DNA of 64,000 nt from Elusimicrobiota bacterium (GTDB lineage Bacteria > Elusimicrobiota > Elusimicrobia > FEN-1173): positions 1,984,001-2,048,000 of the forward strand of contig JADJJR010000001.1 in the NCBI GenBank assembly GCA_016706425.1. Reading direction: 5' to 3'. A program made the translations under genes and the position numbers. A model generated the notes under the pieces. The model worked only from the letters and a program-made list of their open reading frames with translations. It was not told the origin of the DNA and did not search any database. This document shows positions 1 to 6,903 of this stretch, one piece after another. Position 1 is the first letter of the stretch; each line of letters starts with the position of its first letter.

Positions 1-585
1 GCACGGGCTATTTTGCGCCCCCTGGCCCGCTGGAGCGTCCGTTGGCACCCGGGCGAGCCGGTGCGTCTTTTGGACGTGGGCACGGGCGGCGCGGACATTC
101 CCATCGCCATCGCGCAATGGGGCCGCAAGCACGGTTTTTCCCTTCGCATCACCGCGGTCGAGCTGCTCCCTTCCATCGCCGCTTTGGCCAAAGAGGCGGC
201 GCGGGCCTACCCCGAAATCACGGTGCTGACACGCGACCTCCGGGACCTGCCCCAGGAGTTGACATTTGATTATGTCACCGCGTCCTTGTTCCTCCACCAC
301 GTTCCGGTGGGACTGCGGACCGAGGCGCTCCGGGCCATGGACCGCCGTGCCCGCAAGGGGCTCGTGATCTCCGACTTGCGTCGCGGCCTTCTGTCCTACT
401 GGGCGGCGGGGGCGGCGGCCGGCCTGTGGGGCGACAAGATCCTCCGCCACGACAGCCCCTTGGCCGTGCGGCGTTCTTTTCGAGCGGACGAATTGGACGC
501 CCTGGCCAGGGAAACCGGGCTCACTTATTTGCGGGCGCGCAACGAGTCCTGGTTTCGCTTAACTCTTTCGGGGGAGAAGGCTTGA
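1..585 (+). CDS. Class I SAM-dependent methyltransferase, 5'-truncated by the window edge
   Basis: The reading frame is open from base 1, so the true start lies upstream; an internal TTG at 13 is only the first possible start inside the window. The protein has a Rossmann-type SAM-binding motif (LLDVGTGGADIP near residue 24), an acidic residue after the second strand (AVELLPS), and a later LFLHHVP segment. This is the layout of UbiE/type-11 methyltransferases. The substrate cannot be told. The stop codon is one base from the end of the convergent acyltransferase gene. A second methyltransferase starts about 1 kb downstream, but they are not in one operon because an oppositely oriented gene lies between them. 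Family assignment is good, function unknown. Confidence 0.8.
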   Translation, partial: ARAILRPLARWSVRWHPGEPVRLLDVGTGGADIPIAIAQWGRKHGFSLRITAVELLPSIAALAKEAARAYPEITVLTRDLRDLPQELTFDYVTASLFLHHVPVGLRTEALRAMDRRARKGLVISDLRRGLLSYWAAGAAAGLWGDKILRHDSPLAVRRSFRADELDALARETGLTYLRARNESWFRLTLSGEKA

Positions 586-586
586 A

Positions 587-1459
587 TTAAGAGGACAGAT
601 CGAGGCCCAGGTCCGTCGCGGTGGGCACGACCGGGGGGGACTGGGGAATGCGGTAGGGCCAGACGATGTCGGGCACCGTTTCGAACACCTCCCGGGGTTT
701 AACCTCCGGGGGCGGCACCGGGCAGGTGGCCTTGCCCTCGTCAGCGGATTGATCCAGCCCTTCGATGAAGGATTCCGCTAGGGATTGGTTCACTTTCAGC
801 ATGTGGTTTTCAATTTCCGAAATGTGCCCGATGTAGGGAATCCGCACGCCGTGGTACTCCATTTCCGGCCCCACCGGGTGGAAAAGAATGTGGTACCGCT
901 TCAACAAATACCACAATCGTTTTTCCGACACCATGTACCAATCCGCCAAGTTGATCCGCTTGGACACGTGGTACATGATCTTGAACAAACCCAATATCAC
1001 CGCGAACTGACGCCGACGGTCCTGGCTGTTGAATTCCCCTTTTTCCGCCCGATGGAAACGCGAGCCGGGGGCGGCCTCGGCCAGGTCGTCCACGCCGCGG
1101 AACCCGTCTTCCACGCGCCGACGGAAATCCCGCGCCACGGCCAGGCGGGACACCTCCGCAATCCGGGGCGACGACGGATGCGGTTCTTGGTAAAACGGGG
1201 TCACGGCGTGCAGGGTGGGCAATCCGTGCGGGGAGTTTAACACCAACCGAATGGTCCCGACGACGTTCTCCTCCGCGTCGACGGCGGCCATGTGGAGGGA
1301 CATGGGATCCCACTCGTCTTTTTCCAAACCGCTGGGATGGTCCTCGGCTTTTTCGAAATGGTATTCATTCACGTAGACATCGTAGCGCAACCGGTGAACC
1401 CCCTGGAGCAGCTTCGGGGTGGTCGCCACGACGAATTTGATGTTGCCGTAATCAAGCAT
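587..1459 (-). CDS. PEP-CTERM/exosortase-system-associated acyltransferase (GNAT-like)
   Basis: The 290-residue protein matches, as I recognise it, the N-acyl amino acid synthase-like family found with exosortase/PEP-CTERM systems. The hallmark regions are an N-terminal LRYDVYVNEYHFE segment, a GTIRLVLNS strand and the IAEVSRLAVARDFRRR segment, which correspond to the acetyltransferase core. Members are thought to transfer an acyl group, probably from acyl-ACP, to an amino acid or surface component. No exosortase gene is visible here, so the partner would be elsewhere in the genome. The start is the ATG at 1459, about 20 bases after a good promoter (1487-1515) and with no clear ribosome-binding site. 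It converges on the partial methyltransferase with a one-base gap. Confidence 0.75.
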   Translation of the reverse strand: MLDYGNIKFVVATTPKLLQGVHRLRYDVYVNEYHFEKAEDHPSGLEKDEWDPMSLHMAAVDAEENVVGTIRLVLNSPHGLPTLHAVTPFYQEPHPSSPRIAEVSRLAVARDFRRRVEDGFRGVDDLAEAAPGSRFHRAEKGEFNSQDRRRQFAVILGLFKIMYHVSKRINLADWYMVSEKRLWYLLKRYHILFHPVGPEMEYHGVRIPYIGHISEIENHMLKVNQSLAESFIEGLDQSADEGKATCPVPPPEVKPREVFETVPDIVWPYRIPQSPPVVPTATDLGLDLSS

Positions 1460-1486
1460 GGGTGTCTCGAGCGCTTTGTCTCTTTA

Positions 1487-1515
1487 AACATACGCGACTT
1501 TGGGGTTAAATTCAA
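1487..1515 (-). promoter_or_regulatory. Sigma70-like promoter for the exosortase-associated acyltransferase
   Basis: On the minus strand there is TTGAAT (1515-1510), a 17-base spacer and TATGTT (1492-1487). The expected start point is about 20 bases before the ATG at 1459. Confidence 0.55.
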
Positions 1516-1563
1516 TCTATTTGTTTTCCTGCAACACATTAACCACCGCGCCTTTCCCGGGGC

Positions 1564-1592
1564 TTGAAAATCCGCTGTTTCGACGGTATATA
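1564..1592 (+). promoter_or_regulatory. Sigma70-like promoter giving a near-leaderless transcript
   Basis: TTGAAA (1564-1569), a 17-base spacer and TATATA (1587-1592) lie just before the ATG at 1602. The -10 box ends nine bases before the start codon, leaving almost no 5' untranslated region and no Shine-Dalgarno sequence. Confidence 0.55.
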
Positions 1593-1601
1593 AGGGCAAC
1601 C

Positions 1602-2456
1602 ATGTTGTTTTCCTTGTGTTTCGAATGGGCACGATTGATCGCCGCCGAACGTTGTGGGCTTCCCCAGCAACGCCGCCCCGAACCCCAGTCCGTGATGACC
1701 GACCCCGCCGCCGTCGAAGCTTTTCACGGGGCCGGCTTCGATTTACTCGCCCCCATTTATTGTTTCAACACCCGCCGCGTGTCCCGTCTGGCGCCCTTGA
1801 ATGGACGCGTTTTGGACCTGGGTTCCGGGTCGGGACAATTCCTGCGTCTGCTCGCGGCTCGAAGACCGGATTTAACAATCGTCGGCCTCGAACCTTCCCC
1901 CGCCATGCGGGCGCTCGGTCGGGAGCGGATCGTGAAGGACGGACTCTCCGGGAAAATTCAGTTGATCGAGGGAGACATGACCGAATTGACGGACCCTTTG
2001 CCCGGGCCTTTGGACGTCATCACGAGTCTCTTCGCGCTTCACCACTTGCCCCAGGAAGGGGATTTGGCGCGGTGTTTCGAGCAAATCCGGCGAATACGGG
2101 ACCGGGACGGCGCCGCGCTCTGGCTGTTTGACCACGCCCGGCCCCGGGGCTCGGACACCGCCGGGCGTTTTGCCGCCCTCGCCACCGCGCGTCGGTCCGC
2201 GATCCTGGAACGCGACAGCGCCAACTCCCTGGCGGCCGCTTTTTCTTTTGACGAATGGGCGACGGCTTGGACGGCGGCCGGCCTGCCGAACGCGCGTCAT
2301 CGACTCGCCAATTTCCTTCCGGTCTATCAGGCGATTGAGTGCCCCGGTGCCCGAACCCCCGCGCGGCCTGAACCGATGCGTCCCCCCCGGGGGATTCGGA
2401 GGTCCACGCGGCTTCGCGCCGCGCTTTTCGGGACTCTGTTTGCGGGGGGGCGATGA
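1602..2456 (+). CDS. Class I SAM-dependent methyltransferase, first gene of the 7TM-MT-flavoprotein operon
   Basis: The SAM-binding motif VLDLGSGSGQF and the following acidic loop (VGLEPSPAM) place this 284-residue protein in the UbiE/methyltransferase-25 type; an LFALHHLP motif marks the post-strand-4 region. The start is uncertain. ATG 1602 sits directly behind a promoter and would be leaderless, whereas ATG 1695 (MTDPAAVEAF) is where recognisable homology begins. The stop overlaps the next gene's ATG as ATGA, indicating translational coupling with the membrane protein at 2453, which is in turn coupled to the fusion at 3097. The methyl acceptor is unknown. The operon partners suggest a hydrophobic small molecule, which is inference only. 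Confidence 0.75.
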   Translation: MLFSLCFEWARLIAAERCGLPQQRRPEPQSVMTDPAAVEAFHGAGFDLLAPIYCFNTRRVSRLAPLNGRVLDLGSGSGQFLRLLAARRPDLTIVGLEPSPAMRALGRERIVKDGLSGKIQLIEGDMTELTDPLPGPLDVITSLFALHHLPQEGDLARCFEQIRRIRDRDGAALWLFDHARPRGSDTAGRFAALATARRSAILERDSANSLAAAFSFDEWATAWTAAGLPNARHRLANFLPVYQAIECPGARTPARPEPMRPPRGIRRSTRLRAALFGTLFAGGR

Positions 2457-3100
2457 GAAAGCTCCTGCCTTGGGCGCGACTGGCGGCGACGTTCGCGATT
2501 TTGTTCGGGGTCCCGGGAGCCTTTTGGAAAACCGGCCTGCTGCTGATTCTTTGGGGGGTGACGTTCGCCCCCTGGCGGCGCTCCGACGCGGCGCTCTTTC
2601 TCGGGTCCGCCGCGATTTTTACCGTCATGAACACCGTGGCCATCCACCGGGGAATTTTTGAGTTCACCTCCCCGGACCTGGGCGTTTTACCCGCCTGGGA
2701 ATATATCCTTTGGGGATTCTGGGTCCTCCAGACCCACCGGACCATCGGCGGCGTCCCCGCCCCCCGGCCCGGGCCGCCCGTTTGGGGGCTTTTGATCCTC
2801 TTTGCTTTGAGCTTTTCCCTTTTTCGATCGTCGACGGCGGTGTTGGCCGCTTCGGGCGGGGTGCTGGCCGTCGCGTTGCTCCGCTTTCACGCGCCGGAGG
2901 ATCTCCGGCACGCGGGTTATCTGGTCCTTGTCGGCACGCTGCTCGAATTTCCCGGGGTGGCCCTGGGCCTTTGGCGCTACCCCGACCCGCCCCCGGGAGG
3001 CGTCCCCCTTTGGTACCTGACGATGTGGGGCGGGATCGGACTCTTTTTGCGACGGTGGGCGGCCCCCCTGGCTCTCCGCCTTAACGGAGGAAAAACATGA
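2453..3100 (+). CDS. Multi-pass membrane protein of unknown function
   Basis: The 215-residue protein is strongly hydrophobic with about six predicted membrane segments, starting near residues 8-22 (LAATFAILFGVPGAF) and ending near 185-200. The C-terminal part carries the conserved-looking stretch LEFPGVALGLWRYPDPP followed by PLWYLTMWG. It reminds me of DUF2878- or carotenoid-biosynthesis-type integral membrane proteins, but I cannot assign a family firmly. It is sandwiched between a methyltransferase and the 7TM-MT-flavoprotein fusion with ATGA overlaps on both sides (2453-2456 and 3097-3100), so all three should be made together. A membrane-embedded enzyme or transporter of a lipid-like substrate would fit. 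Confidence 0.7.
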   Translation: MRKLLPWARLAATFAILFGVPGAFWKTGLLLILWGVTFAPWRRSDAALFLGSAAIFTVMNTVAIHRGIFEFTSPDLGVLPAWEYILWGFWVLQTHRTIGGVPAPRPGPPVWGLLILFALSFSLFRSSTAVLAASGGVLAVALLRFHAPEDLRHAGYLVLVGTLLEFPGVALGLWRYPDPPPGGVPLWYLTMWGGIGLFLRRWAAPLALRLNGGKT

Positions 3101-6100
3101 TCGATTACGATTTCACACCCTTGGCCCTGTTGCCCCTGGCCAGCGCCGTCCTCAGCTTTTGGGTGGCGGCCTTCGTCGTGTCCAAGAAGCGAACCCGGGC
3201 CACGGCCCTCTTCGGGTTCTTCCAGGTCGCCCTCGGCCTCTGGCAGACGACCAACGCGTTGATCCTGTGCTCCGCCGACGCGTCAACCGCCTTCTTCTGG
3301 AGCCGCGCCGCCTACGTCGGGGTCGTTTTCATTCCCATCGGGATTTACCACTACTGCGCCGTGCTCGGCCGTTTCCCCCCCGCTTGGTGGGGCGTCGGCC
3401 TGCTCTACGGGTCGGGGGTCGGGTTTTTGGCCCTCACCTACGGGGGACGGGCGTTCCTCTCCGGCGTGAACCGGTACCCCTGGGGGCATTGGTTCCAGGC
3501 GGGGCCGTTGCACCCGTTGTTCGTGGTTTTCCTCTTCGGGCTCCTCATCGCGGGCACCGGTCAACTCCTGGCGCGCTCCCGCTTTTTGGAAGACGAGAAC
3601 GCCAAGCGCTTGGCCCGGCGGGTCTTCTGGGCCTTTGTGATCGGCGGCCTGGGAAGTATCGACCTGTTCGCCGATTACGGTTTCAACATTCGGCCCTGGG
3701 GCGCCCTTCCGGTTTCGATCGCGGTGTTGTTGTTGACGCACCTGGTCCTTTTCGAGGGGCTCATGGGCGTGCCGACCATCGACCCCGGGGCGCATCACCG
3801 GCTGCTGGATTTTTTTTCTAGCCTCGCGCCGTTTCAGGAACAGACGGCGGACATTGCCAACGGCACCCAATTGACCGAGGGTCAAAAAGTCCTGGACGTG
3901 GCCTGCGGCACCGGCGCCCTGCGGGAGGCCCTGGCCTCCCACGCCGTGGCCTACGTCGGGTTCGACGGAAACGAAAGCGCCTTGACCGCCGCCCGAGCCA
4001 AATTCCCCGAGGCGCCGCCCGCCTGGGTCCACGGCGACCCGGGCCGGTCCTGGCCTTTTGAAGACAAGGTCTTTGACCGCGTGTTTTTGGTGAACCCCTT
4101 GGCCTTCGTCGGCATGGGCAACCCCGCTTTTCTCTTGTCGGAGGCCGCGCGGGTGATCAAAACCGACGGCGAGGTCCTGGTTCTGGGGCGCACCGGCGGA
4201 TCCTTTCTCCGCGGGCTCTTCGCGGCGGACCTCGAGAGCGCCTGGGCCCGGGGCGGGGCGGCGGCGGTCGCGCGGGAATTCCTCCGCGTGGGTCCCCGCC
4301 TGTTCCGCCTGGCCTACGAGCTCTTGGTGCTCACGCGCGAGCGACCGCCCCAGGCCCTGGTCGACATGAACGTGAACGAATTGTTGGCGGCGCTCCGGCA
4401 AAGCGGGTTCACCCCCGGGCGGGTGAAAAAAACCCGGCACAGTCCCCACGTGCTTGTGACGGCCCGCCCCGCCGCGCCCGTCGCCGCCCCCCCCGCGCCG
4501 GCGCCTCTGCCCGAAGCCGCGGCCCGGGCCCTGGCGGGTGCCGTGGGCGAAGCGCACTTTTTTACCGACGCGGCGCGGCTCGCGCCCTACCACCGGAACA
4601 CGCTCCCGACGGACCGGCGTGTGCGCGCCGTGGTTTGCCCCGCCGACGCGGCGGAGGTGAAGGCATTGATCCAAGCGGCGGGGGACCACGGGCTCTCCCT
4701 CTATCCGGTGAGCGGCGGCCACAATTGGGGGTACGGTTCGGCCCAGCCCGCCAAGGACGACAGCGTGGTCATGGACCTCGGCCGCATGAACCGCATTTTG
4801 GAAGTGAACGCGGAACTCGGTTACGCCGTGATTGAGCCGGGCGTCACCCAAGGCCAACTGGCGGAATACCTGGAAAAAAACCGCGTTCCGTTTTGCGTCG
4901 ACGGGACGGGCGCGGGCCCCCGGGCGAGCCTGGTGGGCAACGCCCTGGAGCGCGGCTTCGGCCTCGGCCAATACGGCGACCACTTCGCCGCCGTGGCGGG
5001 TTTCGAGGTCGTGTTGCCCGACGGACAACTGCTCAAAACGGGTTTCGGCCATTTCGACGGGGCCCAGGGTCGGTGGGTTTACAAGTGGGGCGTGGGGCCT
5101 TACCTCGATGGCCTCTTCACCCAATCCAATTTCGGGGTGGTGGTCAAAATGGGTTTGTGGCTGGCCCCCGCGCCGGAGTGCATTGAGATGGCCTATTTCG
5201 CTTGCCGCGACGAAAACGCCATCGTCCCGCTGGTCGACGCCTTCCGCCCGCTCGTGATGCGGGGTTTCGTGCAGGGCTCGCTCGTGATCGCCCACCGCGA
5301 CCGGGCCCTGCTCATGGCGCGGCAGTTCCCCTGGGAGGAAACGGGCGGCCGCACGCCGATGCCGCCCGACGTGGCGCGCGGGATCGCCCAGCAAGGAAAA
5401 ATTTACACCTGGAGCGGCATCGCGCCCCTGTACGGGACCCAGGACCAGATCAACGCGTCGAAGAAAGCGCTGCGCGCGGCGCTCAAAGGCCGCGTCGATG
5501 AATTGCGGTTCATCTCCCGCGGCACCATCCGGTTTTTGGACCAGTTCAAGAAAATCCTGAGCGTGATCCTCGACATGGACATTCCGGGGGCCGTGCAGAC
5601 GTTGCGGTTCACCTTCGGCCTGGCCGCGGGGCGTCCGGGCGAACATTCCCTGCGCATGTCCTGGTGGCGCAACACCCGCCACGCGACACCGGCCCGGGAC
5701 CTCGACCCCGACCGGGACCGCTGCGGCCTGATGTGGCTCGTCCCCATCGTGCCCTTGACGGGCCGCCATGTCCAGGAGTTTTTGGACGTGGTGCGGCCCA
5801 TCTGTGCCAAGCACGGGTTCGAGGCGCCGGCCATGTTCACGACGGTCAACGCGCGGGCGCTGGACAGCACGTTCCCGGTGTTTTTCGACAAGGACAACCC
5901 GGACGAATGCGCCCGGGCCACGGCTTGCTACGAAGAGCTTTTGCGCGAGTGCCTGCGGGCGGGGTTCATCCCTTACCGGAACGGCGTGCAAACCATGGGC
6001 GTGTTGACGGGCCGGGACGACCCCTTTTGGAACACGGTGGACCGGCTGAAGGGATTCTTCGACCCGAAGCGCGTCCTCTCCCCGGGGCGCTACAGCCGCT

Positions 6101-6102
6101 GA
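3097..6102 (+). CDS. Three-domain fusion: 7TM sensor-like region, SAM methyltransferase, VAO/4-cresol-dehydrogenase-type flavoprotein
   Basis: One uninterrupted 1001-codon frame encodes three modules. Residues 1-235 form about seven membrane helices resembling the histidine-kinase N-terminal 7TM region. Residues 245-460 are a class I methyltransferase with the SAM motif VLDVACGTGAL near residue 264. After a Pro/Ala linker (about 458-485), residues 485-1001 match the vanillyl-alcohol oxidase / p-cresol methylhydroxylase flavoprotein family. That module has the PP-loop SGGHNWGYG near 538, VIEPGVTQGQLAEYLE, VVLPDGQLLKTG, GPYLDGLFTQSNFG and the C-terminal DPKRVLSPGRY. VAO-family enzymes oxidise para-substituted phenols or alcohols with FAD. 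The covalent-FAD residue cannot be fixed by eye. Joining a membrane region, a methylase and a phenol-type oxidase in one chain is unusual; a membrane-bound quinone or phenolic-lipid substrate is my inference. The gene is coupled to 2453 by an ATGA overlap. Confidence 0.85.
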   Translation: MIDYDFTPLALLPLASAVLSFWVAAFVVSKKRTRATALFGFFQVALGLWQTTNALILCSADASTAFFWSRAAYVGVVFIPIGIYHYCAVLGRFPPAWWGVGLLYGSGVGFLALTYGGRAFLSGVNRYPWGHWFQAGPLHPLFVVFLFGLLIAGTGQLLARSRFLEDENAKRLARRVFWAFVIGGLGSIDLFADYGFNIRPWGALPVSIAVLLLTHLVLFEGLMGVPTIDPGAHHRLLDFFSSLAPFQEQTADIANGTQLTEGQKVLDVACGTGALREALASHAVAYVGFDGNESALTAARAKFPEAPPAWVHGDPGRSWPFEDKVFDRVFLVNPLAFVGMGNPAFLLSEAARVIKTDGEVLVLGRTGGSFLRGLFAADLESAWARGGAAAVAREFLRVGPRLFRLAYELLVLTRERPPQALVDMNVNELLAALRQSGFTPGRVKKTRHSPHVLVTARPAAPVAAPPAPAPLPEAAARALAGAVGEAHFFTDAARLAPYHRNTLPTDRRVRAVVCPADAAEVKALIQAAGDHGLSLYPVSGGHNWGYGSAQPAKDDSVVMDLGRMNRILEVNAELGYAVIEPGVTQGQLAEYLEKNRVPFCVDGTGAGPRASLVGNALERGFGLGQYGDHFAAVAGFEVVLPDGQLLKTGFGHFDGAQGRWVYKWGVGPYLDGLFTQSNFGVVVKMGLWLAPAPECIEMAYFACRDENAIVPLVDAFRPLVMRGFVQGSLVIAHRDRALLMARQFPWEETGGRTPMPPDVARGIAQQGKIYTWSGIAPLYGTQDQINASKKALRAALKGRVDELRFISRGTIRFLDQFKKILSVILDMDIPGAVQTLRFTFGLAAGRPGEHSLRMSWWRNTRHATPARDLDPDRDRCGLMWLVPIVPLTGRHVQEFLDVVRPICAKHGFEAPAMFTTVNARALDSTFPVFFDKDNPDECARATACYEELLRECLRAGFIPYRNGVQTMGVLTGRDDPFWNTVDRLKGFFDPKRVLSPGRYSR

Positions 6103-6483
6103 TCACTTCTTGCAGGGGGTGGGCCGGACGTTGTCGGTGGGCAGACCCGCCCGCGGCGCGAAAGACTCCCCGCAGGAACAGGCTTCGGCGGCGTTGGGGT
6201 TCTTGAAGGTGAAGCGGCTTGCGAAAATATTCGATTCGTAATCGAGGGTCGTCCCCGCCAGATACAACAGGCTTTGACGTTCGACGTAGACCGCGAGACC
6301 GTTCGATTCCACCCGTTGGTCCCCCGCCGGGGCGGGTCCGTCCAAAGGGGCCAGCGCGTAGCTCAAACCGGAGCATCCGCCCGGGATCACCCGCACCCGC
6401 AGGGCCGCGTCGGGCCCGCGGCCGGAGAGCAGTTGGCGCGCGCGGGCGGCGGCCCGGTCCGTGACGTCGAACAAATTAGGCAT
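6103..6483 (-). CDS. A-type iron-sulfur carrier (HesB/IscA family), second copy
   Basis: The 126-residue protein carries the three-cysteine signature of A-type Fe-S carriers: PGGCSGL in the middle and CSCGESF near the C-terminus. The carrier accepts clusters and passes them to apo-proteins in the cytosol. It has an extra C-terminal tail with another cysteine (TPCKK). The ATG at 6483 is chosen over a longer open frame because it begins the conserved domain and overlaps the upstream carrier gene by eight bases, making a two-gene operon. It ends immediately next to the convergent flavoprotein fusion, with no gap. Confidence 0.88.
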   Translation of the reverse strand: MPNLFDVTDRAAARARQLLSGRGPDAALRVRVIPGGCSGLSYALAPLDGPAPAGDQRVESNGLAVYVERQSLLYLAGTTLDYESNIFASRFTFKNPNAAEACSCGESFAPRAGLPTDNVRPTPCKK

Positions 6484-6802
6484 CAAACGATTTCCCGCAA
6501 CCGCAGCTGCGCTTGGCGTTGGGGTTTTGAATGGCGAACCCGCCCCCCGAAAAATCTTCCTTGAAATCAATGACCGAACCCTTCAAGAGGGCGGCGCTGG
6601 GGGCGTCGACAACCACCTGGAACCCGTCGCAGGGAAGGGTCGTGTCGCCGTCTTTGGCCTGGTCGAAGGAAAAGCCGTACTCGTAGCTGGAACACCCGTG
6701 GCCTTGGCCCACGAACACGCGCAGGGATTTTCCCGTCAAACTATTGTCCTGGCTGTAGAGATCCTTCACTTTTTGAACGGCGCTCGGGGTCAGTGTAAGC
6801 AT
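6476..6802 (-). CDS. A-type iron-sulfur carrier (IscA/ErpA-like), first copy
   Basis: The 108-residue protein has the full HesB/IscA fold signature: GHGCSSYEYGF and a terminal CGCGKSF provide the three cluster-ligating cysteines. The ATG at 6802 follows a purine-rich GGAGG site. It is transcribed from a promoter (6831-6859) containing a perfect inverted repeat. The divergent neighbour is ispG, whose product needs a [4Fe-4S] cluster. In E. coli the related carrier ErpA is required for maturing IspG and IspH, so the arrangement is functionally sensible. Which copy feeds which target cannot be told from sequence. Confidence 0.9.
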   Translation of the reverse strand: MLTLTPSAVQKVKDLYSQDNSLTGKSLRVFVGQGHGCSSYEYGFSFDQAKDGDTTLPCDGFQVVVDAPSAALLKGSVIDFKEDFSGGGFAIQNPNAKRSCGCGKSFDA

Positions 6803-6830
6803 ATGGTCCTCCGGGTATTGGGATGTTCTA

Positions 6831-6859
6831 ATTATTACTAAAAAGTAATATATTGTCAA
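6831..6859 (-). promoter_or_regulatory. Promoter of the Fe-S carrier operon with an embedded palindromic operator
   Basis: On the minus strand there is TTGACA (6859-6854), a 17-base spacer and AATAAT (6836-6831). Within this interval lies the perfect inverted repeat TATTACT-AAAA-AGTAATA (6833-6850), with seven-base arms and a four-base spacer. Its position between and over the promoter boxes is typical of a repressor operator. No regulator gene is adjacent, so the binding protein is unknown. Confidence 0.6.
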
Positions 6860-6879
6860 GACAGCCCGCGAAGGGCGTT

Positions 6880-6888
6880 TGGTATAAT
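6880..6888 (+). promoter_or_regulatory. Extended -10 promoter for ispG
   Basis: TGGTATAAT is a perfect -10 hexamer with the upstream TGn extension. The -35 region is weak (AAGACA at 6858-6863). The box ends 15 bases before the ispG ATG at 6904, so the leader would be under ten bases. Confidence 0.6.
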
Positions 6889-6903
6889 GACGGCTTCAAC
6901 CCC

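Noticed and set aside
3283..5991. A 902-codon open frame on the minus strand opposite the flavoprotein fusion
   Set aside because: It has low-complexity, Arg/Gly/His-rich composition and no domain. It is the complementary-frame artefact expected in high-GC coding DNA, and the plus-strand protein has clear homology throughout.
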